NCBI GenBank assembly: GCA_030848705.1
Contig: CM061238.1
Coordinates: 75,168,685-75,232,684, forward strand
Direction: 5' to 3'
Length of the DNA stretch: 64,000 nt
Source of the DNA: Heracleum sosnowskyi
Lineage: Eukaryota; Streptophyta; Magnoliopsida; Apiales; Apiaceae
The notes under the pieces are model-generated. The model was not told the origin of the DNA, made no database searches, and saw only the letters and a list, made by a program, of their open reading frames with translations. Each line of letters opens with the position of its first letter. Position 1 is the stretch's first letter. Both the position numbers and the translations under genes were made by a program. Positions 36,001-47,400 of the stretch are shown piece by piece.

Positions 36001-37894
36001 TAAAACTTAGATACTAGCCCTAGTACGGGCATATACTGACTATAAAACACATTACACAACTCATACGAACCACATAGCACTTATAAATATTTTTAAAACA
36101 TCCCACGAAGCTTATTTGAATTTAAATAAGCCACAAATAATTTTTAAATCAAAAATCGGATTTTTTAAATCCAATATAAGTATTTTAAATGCAAATAAAT
36201 CAATTAATAAAATTAATTGACACTCTTGAAATGCTCAAACTATTTTTAAATAATAAATCAGGTTTGAAAATAATTAAACTGAATTTTAAATTAATTAAAT
36301 CTAATTAATAATCAATTTTTAAGAATTAACTGATTAAAAGAATTAATCAATTAATTAAATAAATTAATTATTAATTAAAAATAATTAAAATAATTAAGTT
36401 TAATCAATTTTCGAATTTAAATAAATATTTATGAATTTATAAAATTTTCGGAATAATAAAATGTATTTTTAAGTCAAAGATATGATTTTTAGAATTATAA
36501 AACTATTTTTGAATTATTTTAATAATAAATAACTCCAGAAACAGTTTTCTAAAATGAAATTAGGGTTTTTAGAAATCATAACCGGGTCAGGTAGGGTTTC
36601 CAAACGGGTCGCCAAGAACACAAACGGGTCGCCAAGAACACCACCAGAATCCGGTGGCGGTTCCGGCGAACCCGCCGTTTCCGGCGACCACACTTCACCC
36701 AGAACACACGGCTTTTACACAGGAAATGCTGGGAAGTTACATAAAATCACATATTCCACTTGATTCTCTGCAAAACAATACCAAACTGTCGAAATCAACC
36801 CTCCAACCGAAGAAACCGTCGGCGACGGCTTTTCTCCGGCGAGCTCCGTTTCGACTCCGACCTCAAAGATAATCATATGTACAAACTCTAAATCCTCCGA
36901 TCTATGCACTGGTGTTAACAAAATCAAGAACTACTTCCTGGAACTAAAATCCGGCCAAAAAGTTCAAGAACTCCGGCGAACTATAAAACTTCCGATTTAC
37001 TCGATTTAAGGCTCTAAAAATCAAACAAAAATTACCAACACACTCACCACAACACACACAATCCATTCATATCATCAATTATCAAGAACAATCACAAACA
37101 AAGATTCCCCCAAAATTAAACCAAAATTCGAAAAAAATAAAATAATTAAAAAATCGAATAGTTTAGAAAATCATACCCACATGATTTTTGATGATGGATT
37201 TAGGTAGAGGATGATGAGAGATTCAGTTTGATTACAAGAACATCGAAATCGGATTCCGATAACGCCTTCAAAATTGAGTTTGATTATCAAGAACACGAAG
37301 AACACGTTTCAGGGGTTTTTAGATTTTTAACTGTAATTAGACTTTATTATACGCAAAACAAAGTACGATTTGCCTTTTTATATTAAACAGAAAATAATAC
37401 CCCAAACGACATTTTTGGATCGATACTGATCCGATGGATCACTTTAAATACAATTTAACAAAATAAACGCTTTAAATTTTTAATAAAGCAGAATACACGT
37501 TTTACGAGACGATAATCATCCATAAAGTACGGATAACTACAATCCTTTAATACAAAATATACGAACCAAAGTACCTCCATTACGAATATTTTCGAATACT
37601 TCCCACTTTAACGAATGAAATATTGGTACGAACGATATACCAATGTCCCGAATAATTTGGGAACGATCCAAATTTTCTTTTCGATAATTAAAATAGAATA
37701 AAATAGTATGACATTCTTTTCAAAATAGTTTCTAATTCCCCACACATTTCACATAGCACCACAATATCACATATTCAATCATTTAACGAATAACTTAGCA
37801 CGTTTAAACAGATAAATCACTTAATAACTCTTAATCTGAAATTAAAATTTCATTTCACATCACATAATAAGACGTAATTTTCCCGGATCTTACA
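33008..37894 (-). repeat. 5' LTR of element E (4.89 kb)
   Basis: Partner of 25634-30525, nearly identical throughout and ending at the GTAAT duplication. As the upstream LTR it would carry the active promoter. Confidence 0.93.
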
Positions 37895-37899
37895 GTAAT

Positions 37900-38802
37900 G
37901 AACCAAAGTAAACCCATCTTACACACCTTATTACTCCCTCAAGTTCCTACTAGCCATTGACAATTTGGGATCAAGCATAAGTAAGGCTAAACAAGAAAAA
38001 GGTCTAGGCACATAATGTGGTGTGTCACCGAAAAAATAGGATTAAGCTCAACTGGGCAACTAATTGATCATATATAAATGATGTGGTAATTTGGAAAATA
38101 TAGGTTATTCCTAAATGCCTTTATCATCTTACCATCAAATAATGTCATGCATTCAAGAAAGGTCTCAAACAAACGCTAGCAATGCAAACAACATGTGGAC
38201 ACTCAAGCAAACGAATATAAAATGCAAAAGAAATGCATATAGGCTCAAAAACTCACTTGGTGGTAAAACATAATCAATCCCAAGCAAAAGATCTCTTCAA
38301 TGCACCAACTTGTACTCAAAGCATGAAAACTAAATCACCTTGCACATATTCATGTCCTTCTAATTACTTGCAATAATCAATAAGTCTACTAGTTTCAACT
38401 TGCTAGTATATGTGTGTGAACAAGAACTTAGCAAATCACTTCTCAATCAAAAGTATCAGAAACACAAGATTACTATAGCATGTAAGGGTGCATCAAGCCA
38501 CAAGAAATCATTTTACAAGGCTAGAATTCTACAATTTACAAAACTAAAATTCTTTTTGGGATTTTTTCATTTTTCAAGTTTTTTGGATTTTTTGTTTTTT
38601 TAATAATACTACTAACCCCTCCCCCATACCTAAATCATGCATTGTCCTCAATGTATGCAAATGAGAGAAAAATGACAGAGTAAAAGGACGAGAATACCTG
38701 ATAAGGGAATGATGGAGAAATAGAACAATACCTATAACAGACAAACACAAAATACACAACACACTCGTACACACAATCCCACTCCCCCATACCTACACTT
38801 CA
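37900..38802 (-). other. Non-coding interior of element D downstream of gag-protease
   Basis: No domain similarity. Two extra polypurine tracts (AGGTATGGGGG on the minus strand) lie at 38621-38631 and 38784-38794. This is where RT, RNase H and integrase would lie in a complete relative. Confidence 0.65.
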
Positions 38803-41800
38803 CTATGGGAGACACATAACAAAAGCACATACTAACCAATACCAGATCGAGGGAAAACTACCTTTCGTAACAGAATCAACACACATGTAAAACTCACCCA
38901 CAAAGACAACATTATCCACTATAGAAAGATGATCTTGAACCAGAATAAAACTCATACCACTAACATCATTCATAGACCATGTAGATGCTTCTTTTTGTTG
39001 TTTAAGCAGATTAATTACTTGAAATTTTTGGTTATGAACTAAGGAACTAGAAATAACAACATGATGAGTTTCATTATTAACTACCAAAGATTGATCAAGA
39101 GTGGAAAAAGATGGATTAAAATCAAGTGGGGGTGGCTCACCAACAGAAGTCTTAACAAATTCATGAAGTTCTTTATTGCTCTCATACTCCAACAAAATAT
39201 CTTTCTCAAGAAAAGACACAATTGCACTATCCTCAAGAATGAATGGAAGAGACTCAGAAGAAGGACCTAGAAACATATACGTAGGAGTTTCGGGAAGAGG
39301 TTTAAGTTCTAGGTCAGGTGCACTTGTCTCAACTGATTCATTAGCTTCATACACTTGCAAAGAAAAAGGTTTTAACTCTCGATTGGAACTAGGAATGGTG
39401 GACTCTAACATTTCATTAACCTCATTTTTATGACCAGTATCATCCCAATCTTGACCAAAGTAATTTTGATAAAAGTTAAGAACATCATCAACATTCATGA
39501 TTTCATTATCAATAAACTCATCAATCATGTTAATTTCTATGGGTTGGTCAAAAAGCTCATTGGGTTGATTTCCTACATTGAAAATGTTGAGGTCAATTTG
39601 CATGTTTCCAAATGTGAGTTTCATTAATCCTTTCCTACAGTTGATCAAAGCATTAGAGGTGGCAAGAAAAGGTCTTCCTAGAATGATGGGAAATTGATTT
39701 TTGAGATTTTGGACAGGTTCGGTTTCTAGAACAATGAAATCGACAGGGAAGACAAAATCACCAACCTTAATCAACACATCTTCCACCATACCCTTAGGAA
39801 TTTTGACAGAACGGTCAGCTAACTGAAGAGTGATAGTAGTCTCTTTAAGTTCACCTACACCCAGGTCTTGATAGACAGATAATGGAAGAAGATTCACACT
39901 AGCTCCTAGATCGAGTAAAGCTTTATCAATGAAAGTATTACCAATGACACAAGAAATGGTAGGATAACCAGGATCCTTATACTTCAAAGGGATTTGATTT
40001 GATAAGATAGAGCTAACATTAGATGTTAGGAAAGCTTTCTTAGGAACATGAGTGGTTCTTTTATGAGTACACAAATCTTTTAGACACTTCGCATAAGAGG
40101 GAACTTGTTGAATTGCATCTAAAAGAGGAATGTTAATCTTGACTTGTTTGAAGACTTCCAAAATATTATCCAATTGAGCAGATTGTTTGTTTGAAGTAAG
40201 TCTGTGAGGGAACGGTGCTTTTGGCTTAAAGACTTTTTCATTAGAAACATCATATTGGGGTTTTGAAGGTGGTTCATCGGAGGGTGATGACTCATTAGAT
40301 TCAACTTCTTCAGGACTCTTGGGATTGGAAGATTGTTTAAGACTAGGATTCAAGAGTAACGGATTTGGTTCAAATGTAAGCTTATCTTCTTCTTGAGTAT
40401 TGACACCAGCATGATTATTGAATTGATTACCAGACCTTAGAGAGATAACAGAATTCACATTTTCATGAGACTTTTGATTTGGATGAAATTTAGGATTAAT
40501 CTCGGGTTGACTAGGAAATCGATTTTTCTCTCTCTCACTGATGGTGTTTGTCAACTGACTAACTTGGACCTCTAGCTTAGATATGGCTTGAGCATTGGAA
40601 TTTAGCAATTGCCTATCTTGGGTCATAGTGTTCATGAAAGTTTGTTGAGATTTGAGCAATGCCTCTAAACTCTTTTCAATGGAAGTAAATCTTTTATCAG
40701 ATTCGGCAAAACCAGGAGGATTTAAGGGGACTGAGTTTTGATATTGACCGAGATTTTGTGGAGGATATGAGTTAGGATTTTGAGTTGGATATGGACCAGG
40801 ATTGGGCTTTTGAAAAGCAGGTTGAGAATTTTGGTTATACTGGTTGTATTGACCTTGGTTCCATGAGAAATTTGGATGATTTTTCCAACCAGGATTGTAT
40901 GTGGATGAATAGGGATCATTCCTAACTCTAGATTGAAACATGGCATTGGCTTGTTCAATTTTAGGACAATTTTCTATCAAATGATTAGGAGAATTACAAT
41001 TTGCACACAGAAACACTTGTGAGGACACCTTGTTGGTTTCTAAGGCTTCTAGACGTCTAGTGAGAGTAGCTAACTTAGCTTCGGTTGCAATAGAATTACC
41101 AACTATGTGCACGCCCTTAGATTTTTCAGTTTCCTGACTGGGTTCCCTAGTTGACTCCCACAACATTGTTCTTTCAGCTAACTCTTCAAAAAATTGCCAA
41201 GCTTCTTCATCAGTTTTATCCATAAACCTACCATTACACATAGACTCTAACAAGGCAGTGGTTTGGCTATCTAAGGCTTCATAGAGAATTTTACAAAGTC
41301 TCCATTTTTCTATACCATGTTGAGGACACTTAGACAACAACTTTTGAAATCTATCAAAATATTTCCAAAAAGGCTCATTTGGATTTTGTTGAAATTGGTT
41401 GATTTCATTCCTAAGCCTGTTAGCCTTATGGTTGGGAAAATATTTTTTAAGAAATATAGCAACAAATCCCTCCCATGTGGAAATAGAATTAACGGGTAGA
41501 CTATACAACCACTGTTTAGCATCTTCTTTTAAAGAAAAGTTAATGAGTCTAAGCCTAATGGAATCCTCACTTGAATGTTGAAGTTTTTGTAAAGCACACA
41601 CTTCCTCAAATTCTCGAATGAAAAGATATGGATCCTCTCCCTCTACCCCAGCAAACCTAGGTAACATGCTAATGTTATGATGTTTGATTTCAAAATTGTT
41701 TGCGGTTACTGCTGGTAGCACTATGCATGAGGGTTGAGCGGTACGAGCGGGGTAACAACGTTCTTTAAGAGAGATAGCCATGACGGTTGTTGGAACTTCT

Positions 41801-41922
41801 ACTTCTTTTGACTCAATTTTAGTGGGTGAAGAGAAATCAAGTTGTCTTGCTACTCCAAGTAATGAAAGGTCGGATTGTCTAACTAATCTAGATGTATTAT
41901 CTCGAACCCAAATACTTTGCAT
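38803..41922 (-). CDS. Gag-protease polyprotein of gypsy element D
   Basis: One uninterrupted frame of 1039 codons. Order: gypsy gag domain (about residues 85-260, with the W.F...F..KYFP and N.I..F.Q motifs), a CCHC zinc knuckle at about residue 306 (40966-41007), a Gln/Asn/Pro-rich linker, an aspartic protease with DLGAS at about residue 671 in place of D(S/T)G (a variant I know from Athila-like elements), and then a segment resembling the start of the RT region (LKPLP near residue 900). The frame ends before any RT catalytic motif. An intact gag-protease frame with no RT or integrase suggests the element persisted by using partner enzymes (TR-GAG-like). Confidence 0.88.
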   Translation of the reverse strand: MQSIWVRDNTSRLVRQSDLSLLGVARQLDFSSPTKIESKEVEVPTTVMAISLKERCYPARTAQPSCIVLPAVTANNFEIKHHNISMLPRFAGVEGEDPYLFIREFEEVCALQKLQHSSEDSIRLRLINFSLKEDAKQWLYSLPVNSISTWEGFVAIFLKKYFPNHKANRLRNEINQFQQNPNEPFWKYFDRFQKLLSKCPQHGIEKWRLCKILYEALDSQTTALLESMCNGRFMDKTDEEAWQFFEELAERTMLWESTREPSQETEKSKGVHIVGNSIATEAKLATLTRRLEALETNKVSSQVFLCANCNSPNHLIENCPKIEQANAMFQSRVRNDPYSSTYNPGWKNHPNFSWNQGQYNQYNQNSQPAFQKPNPGPYPTQNPNSYPPQNLGQYQNSVPLNPPGFAESDKRFTSIEKSLEALLKSQQTFMNTMTQDRQLLNSNAQAISKLEVQVSQLTNTISEREKNRFPSQPEINPKFHPNQKSHENVNSVISLRSGNQFNNHAGVNTQEEDKLTFEPNPLLLNPSLKQSSNPKSPEEVESNESSPSDEPPSKPQYDVSNEKVFKPKAPFPHRLTSNKQSAQLDNILEVFKQVKINIPLLDAIQQVPSYAKCLKDLCTHKRTTHVPKKAFLTSNVSSILSNQIPLKYKDPGYPTISCVIGNTFIDKALLDLGASVNLLPLSVYQDLGVGELKETTITLQLADRSVKIPKGMVEDVLIKVGDFVFPVDFIVLETEPVQNLKNQFPIILGRPFLATSNALINCRKGLMKLTFGNMQIDLNIFNVGNQPNELFDQPIEINMIDEFIDNEIMNVDDVLNFYQNYFGQDWDDTGHKNEVNEMLESTIPSSNRELKPFSLQVYEANESVETSAPDLELKPLPETPTYMFLGPSSESLPFILEDSAIVSFLEKDILLEYESNKELHEFVKTSVGEPPPLDFNPSFSTLDQSLVVNNETHHVVISSSLVHNQKFQVINLLKQQKEASTWSMNDVSGMSFILVQDHLSIVDNVVFVGEFYMCVDSVTKGSFPSIWYWLVCAFVMCLP

Positions 41923-42058
41923 ACAAGAGAAGCAATCAACTAAGCACGTAGAAGAGAAGAGCTATAAGTAAACACCCAAGAATATGCAAAATCAAAAGAA
42001 AAATCTATTTTATCCTTAAAAAAAAAATCTAGACCTTGCTCCTAACAATAAGATACTA

Positions 42059-42370
42059 CTCCCTCCGTCCCATTCATTTCTATACACTTTCCATTTTGGG
42101 ATGTCCCATTCATTTCTATACATTCCAAAAATATTAACTTTTAATAATATAAAACACTATTACACCCACTACTTTCTCCACTATCTCTATTCTATAACAA
42201 TGTAAATCACTATTACACCCACTACTTCCTCCACTATCTCAAATCTATTATTAAATATTGATAGGTCCCACCACTTTACTCACTTTTCATCTAATTTTAC
42301 TCATTTTTTATATCTTTTCTTAGTCTACGTGCCCAATCCCAGTGTATACAATTCACTGGGACGGAGGGAG
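42059..42370. mobile_element. Stowaway-type MITE in leader of element D
   Basis: 312 bp with terminal inverted repeats CTCCCTCCGTCCC / GGGACGGAGGGAG and TA duplications at 42057-42058 and 42371-42372, the Tc1/mariner Stowaway signature. It contains two internal copies of CCCATTCATTTCTATACA at the left end. It sits between D's PBS and its gag start. Confidence 0.95.
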
Positions 42371-42372
42371 TA

Positions 42373-43155
42373 CTAAAAGTAACAGCTCAAAAAGCATTTG
42401 TCGTGACTGGCCAGGCAGGAGGAAGCATTTCCAAGAGGCTAACCACCATTCTAGGCACCAGTCTAAAGGCCAGGTAAGCTTTCGCTAGTCCTAGACACCA
42501 CCGAAAAATACTTAGTGATTTGTTCCTCCTAGATTCTCTTCCTAGTTGAGCGCGATATCCTAGGGGCTAACGTCTAATTAATTTTATTAAGGAAAAAGGA
42601 ATGCAAGATGAACGAATTAGTGATTTGTGGGCCAAGGAAAGGGTGATGAAATCCCTCACCTTATCTTGAAATTGGGTGGCGCCCTTAAGATTGATTTAAT
42701 GATGCAACACACAAAGAACGAGAAATAAACACTTATGGATGCACTACACTACGTGTTCTATTCTAAATTGTACGTACCTCTTTCCTCCAGCAATCACCAC
42801 AATTGTATAAGATTGAAAGCGATAAAGACAATAAATAAATCTAGATGATGTGCTCCTATGTGAGAGAATGAATGATGCAACAAGTTGGTTTTTAACAAAT
42901 AACTAACTAATATTTTTGGAATTTTCAAATATTTAATTTTTTTATGTTTTTCAATAATGGATGGGAAAAAAAATAGAGAGAGGTGATACGGAATAACGAA
43001 AAGCGCTTCCAAATATTTCACAAGAGACGACGAGGCCTTCTAGCAATCTTCTTGTCCAAGCTTTCCTCCGCTTCACTATTCCCTAAAAGACAAACAATAC
43101 AGAACAAGAAACTAATCCGAAGAATTAAATATCAAGGATTGAAAATTACCAATAG
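42373..43155 (-). other. 5' leader of element D
   Basis: Non-coding sequence between the PBS and the Stowaway insertion; no ORF that I support. Confidence 0.6.
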
Positions 43156-43173
43156 TCCCCGGCAGCGGCGCCA
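43156..43173 (-). other. Primer binding site of element D
   Basis: The minus strand reads TGGCGCCGCTGCCGGGGA, the tRNA-Asp-type site usual in Athila-like gypsy elements, a few bases inside the LTR end. Confidence 0.9.
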
Positions 43174-43179
43174 AAAACT

Positions 43180-44308
43180 TGATGTGTAAAAATAATGTAA
43201 CTGTAAGCGCACAGTGTTTAGTTGTAGCAATCACAGATCGATCCACAGAGACTATGAATTTTCAAAAACCCTAACAATTAACTCAGGCGAACTAGACAAA
43301 TAAGATTTGAGATGAGATTTGTTTAACCTAATTAACAATTAAATTTATATAAGGAAAACCTAGGAATCCGAATCCATTAATCAATCACAATTAATATCAA
43401 CTCGCCCTAAAATCAATTCTCTTTCCTTCACAAATAAGATATATCAATTAACGAGACAAGCATATACTATGAAACTTGTTATCTAACAATAACCTATCAA
43501 AACTTCATGGAGCAAGCATAGGCTATGAAAAATAAACCCGGTAACAATAATATATCAAAATCACTTTGTCAATTGAACAATTAAGCACCAAGAAAAATTA
43601 TGAGAATCAATTAATAGGAACAAGAAGATATCAACAATAATTAAATTAACTTCATCTTCATCCTAGGGCAAGAGATTTAGCTAGACATAATAATTGAATT
43701 AATTAAACTAAGAAAAGATAAAAACATGAATGAAAAAGCTAATTTATAAACTAAATATGCAAACTAGTAACGGGGGGTGACAAGTTAAATATAAAACAAT
43801 ACTTAAACAATTTAAGAATGGTGTGCGTGTGTGAAAGCAAGAAGTGGCCAGGAAACAAAAACAATTAACTAATATATCAAGTAAACAACGTGAATCGCGG
43901 AGACTGAATCTAAAAACAAGAAATCAATGAATTGAAAATCATTAAAACAGAGTATAGCCGAAGAGAGTAAACAAATAAACAAAGAGCTAAACAAAATTCT
44001 AGGTGTCTCAAATACAAGAGAGGAGATATATATAAGAAAAATAACGGGCTTGGACTCTTTGACTACAAATCGGATTGTAGAAATATTTCCTCAATTCCTT
44101 TTTCTTCTCCGATAAGTTTTCCAATTTTTCTCCAATTTCCTTTTGACTTCAAGTATTTCCATCTCCTTACCTTTTTCACCTTTTTCTGCTTGAAATATGA
44201 TTTTATTTATTTTCCTACAAAACAAAAGAAAACAATTTATTAAATAATAAAATTACTAAAACAAACATAAAATAGGTATTAAAAATGTATTAAATTATGG
44301 ACCTATCA
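43180..44308 (-). repeat. 5' LTR of element D
   Basis: TGATGTGTAAAAATAATG...GGACCTATCA on the plus strand, matching 23539-24665. Its outer edge directly touches the truncated 3' region of element B. Confidence 0.92.
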
Positions 44309-44460
44309 TTTAGCCCATGTACAAGTTGTACATTTATTATTCATTATATTAATATTATGTATTTCAATATTTCAAAAGTGCGTAACTTTCGTTAGTTTTC
44401 CTTCATTTAAAATAAGTGGCTTTATTGAGGTATGTCACGGACACTCTAGTCATTGAAATA

Positions 44461-47400
44461 TCACAACACAGACATGTTATCAGTGTGATATAGAGTAACA
44501 ATTCTGCCATCTTTTGTAGAAAACTTCTGGAATACATTTGATGCATCTTCAGGATTATCAATAAAAATATCTTCATCACCTTCAGGAATTGTAGCAAGAG
44601 TATGTCCATGACCCGGTGTCATGATTTGTTCTTCCGTCAGGATCTGAGATTGCACCAACGTTCTTACTGTCTTAACTCTAGAATCAGAAACATGAGTTGA
44701 CTGCGTTGTTTGACTTTGTGAAGTTTGAATTGTAGACTTCATAACAGCAGCATCAGAGGTTTCTCCTTGTATCACTTTGTCACTACCATCATCTCCAGTA
44801 TCATCATCATTATTCCTTAATACTAGATCAGGTGTGCATTTTGTCTGACTAACCTTCTCCCCCTTTTTGACATCAGGATTTGACAATAAATTCAAAATTA
44901 AGGAAAGAGAGGCTTGAATGTCAGTTACCTTGGTATCCAGAGAATCAATCCTTCTGTTGATGGAGGTTTGTTCAGAAATGACAGATTTCACTTGGGATTC
45001 TACTACCCTTAGCTGAAAAGTAGTAGGCACCTTTGTAAAACTTTGAGAAATATAATTCCTCACCAACTCAGTTGAATTCTTGATAGAATCAATCTCACTT
45101 TTTAGACTTTTGGATAACAGAGTTGTAGCCTTCAAATGATTCTTCAAGTCTTGATTCTCTATAGATTTCACTGTATCATAGGTATGTTCCAAAGCAGAAG
45201 AATAACTTACAGATTCAGCAGATCTGTGACATGAATTATTCCATTCATTCTGTCTACGTGCCTCAGCAGGATTAAAGGAAGGAATAGAAAAATCTTGTCT
45301 CTGATCTTTCCCAGTGGAAGCATTGCCAGCCATATATGTACTTGATGAACCAAAATTAGTTCCAAGACTAATTTTGAGTGTTGTAGCAAGATGTTCCTTC
45401 TCTTTTCGATTCTCATCATCATCACTATCATCAGAGTCATCATCATCAGTACTATGAGTAACATCAGGATCAGGAATAGCCATACCTTTCATTTTATCAT
45501 GTGAATCTGTGATAGGATGATCCATTGGTCTTGAACGAAGTGACTGTATCAGGATTGGCTCAGCATCAGGAGCACCACTAGCGTCAGGATGAACACTGTC
45601 AGGATTTGATATGCTTGCATCAGTATTTGCTACCAATGGTTCTTGTGGAGCTTGAGGTTCAGAAGCTGCTTCAACACTTTGAGTCAAAGGTTCTTGTGTG
45701 CTTCCCTCATTTACAATGTCCTCGACCAATCTTTGAACTTCATCTGCACCAGAAATCCCTTGAGCATTGTCAGGAAATTTCTCAGAAACTGTAACTTGGC
45801 CTGCATCTTCACTTTGAGAAGATGGTTCTTGTGTAGCTGGAATGTTGATGTCTTCATTCTCCCTTTGAGAAAATGGTTCTTGTGGGACCATTCCACTAGC
45901 TAAGCCTTCACTCAAACTTTGATTGAGTGGTTCTTGTGTGGCTGGATCATCAGAAAGAGCTGCTGAACCACTTTGAGGTTCAGGTTCTTGTGGGCTTGAT
46001 CCTTTCAGTTTCTTCTGTCTCTGATAGACTAACTCTTCTACCTTCCTTAGCTTTTCCATTGGATGTTTTATCCCAAGTTTGGAAGCAGCAGCATCATACT
46101 TCTCCCATGAAATATCAACATGTCTTTTTGTTGGAGAGTCCTGTGCTGGAGAGTCTGAAATAGAAACCACTTGACTTGGTGCAGCATCAGGAATACTAAC
46201 ATCATGATTTGCTTGAGCAGTGGAAACTGATTGCTCATTCAGAATAGAAGTGTCATGTACATCGGTATCCTGCTTCTTTTCTAAAGGAATATGATATCTG
46301 CTTTTTGATAACTTCCTTTTCTTCTGTGGTGTAGACAATGGAACCACAACTGCAGTAGCAGTATCAGCAACTTCCTTATTCACATTCATCACAGAGGATA
46401 TAGGTAAATCATCCTCTGAGTCAGTCTCATCCCTGAGCACTAACTTTCTTTTAACAGAAACAACCTCACCTCCCTTTGCAGCTTTCTTCACCAGGACCCC
46501 TTGTACATCCCCTTGTATCTTCTTTTTAGTGAGTGGTGTAGAGGAAAAATCCTTTGAACCTGATTGCCTTCCTGACACATCAGTTCTAGTTGACTTCTTT
46601 GCTTTTACAACTAAAGTCTTTTGAGAGACATTAGAGGTGGCAGTTGACTGTTTAGACTGTTTATGATGAATGCTCGGGTTAGGAACAAGGTGTGATTGGC
46701 CTTGCCCCATAGCATTAGAAATTAAACCATAACGAGTAGGCATTTTCCTATGTAAGAAAAACCTAACCTCGTCAGGAATAAAATCATTTCCTATGAAACC
46801 ATTTGCCTTATCACTGTTGACTAAGGACTTAATATTATTCTCAGTAATTCTACAGATAGGTAGAACTACATCATTCTCAAAAACAACATTAGGACACAAG
46901 TGATTAAATATCAACTGTAAAAATCTAAGAAAACAGACAGAACCTAACTTATCTGATTTCCTATCACTTAAAGCTTTTAAGATAAACGACCCATAATCAA
47001 ACACTGTAGAGTGGATAAGAGAGTACCCAATTTTAAGAGATCCTGATGGAAGAGCATCAAAATTTGATGTCTTGTTCAGGAAACAGCGGCTGATCGTATC
47101 AAAGAAGAAATTCCATTCCTTCTTAAGTTTTGTCCTAAAGAGATTGCCATATCTCTTTACTTCACCATTGTAGCCCAACTTTGTAACAAACTCAAAAAGA
47201 GTAGAGTCCGAAACATTAGCAGGAATAGCATCACCAAGAACAGGTAAATGCAGGGCTTCCTCCACAATTGCAGGAGTCACATAGTGAGTAATTCCATTAT
47301 GTTCAAAACTCATCAAAATGGTGTCAGAATACCCTTTGTCAAAAGTAACTGAGTTCCACACCTGCATTACAGACTTAAAAGAAACACTTGCAGGTTCTGT

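Larger units (their letters stand above)
25634..37894 (-). mobile_element. LARD-like non-autonomous gypsy element E
   Basis: Two direct repeats of about 4.89 kb (25634-30525 and 33008-37894) flank a 2.48-kb interior with no retroviral domain. The PBS is at 32994-33005 and the PPT at 30526-30539. The perfect target duplication GTAAT (25629-25633, 37895-37899) proves a single insertion into D. The minus-strand sequence just before the PPT (GATTCTGAGGACAGAATCCT) looks like the end of a chromovirus (Tekay/Del) pol, suggesting descent from that lineage. LTRs this long around a non-coding core match Large Retrotransposon Derivatives. Confidence 0.9.
23539..44308 (-). mobile_element. Ty3/gypsy element D (gag-protease only), split by element E
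   Basis: Two ~1.13-kb LTRs in the same orientation (23539-24665, 43180-44308) frame a leader, a gag-protease ORF and non-coding sequence. Removing the inserted element E (25634-37894 plus one target copy) leaves about 8.5 kb. The PBS type and gag/protease sequence place it in the non-chromoviral OTA group (Athila/Tat). RT, RNase H and integrase are absent, so it is non-autonomous. No matching 5-bp duplication is seen: the left LTR start is altered and the right flank is TTTAG. An end rearrangement is therefore likely. Confidence 0.85.
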
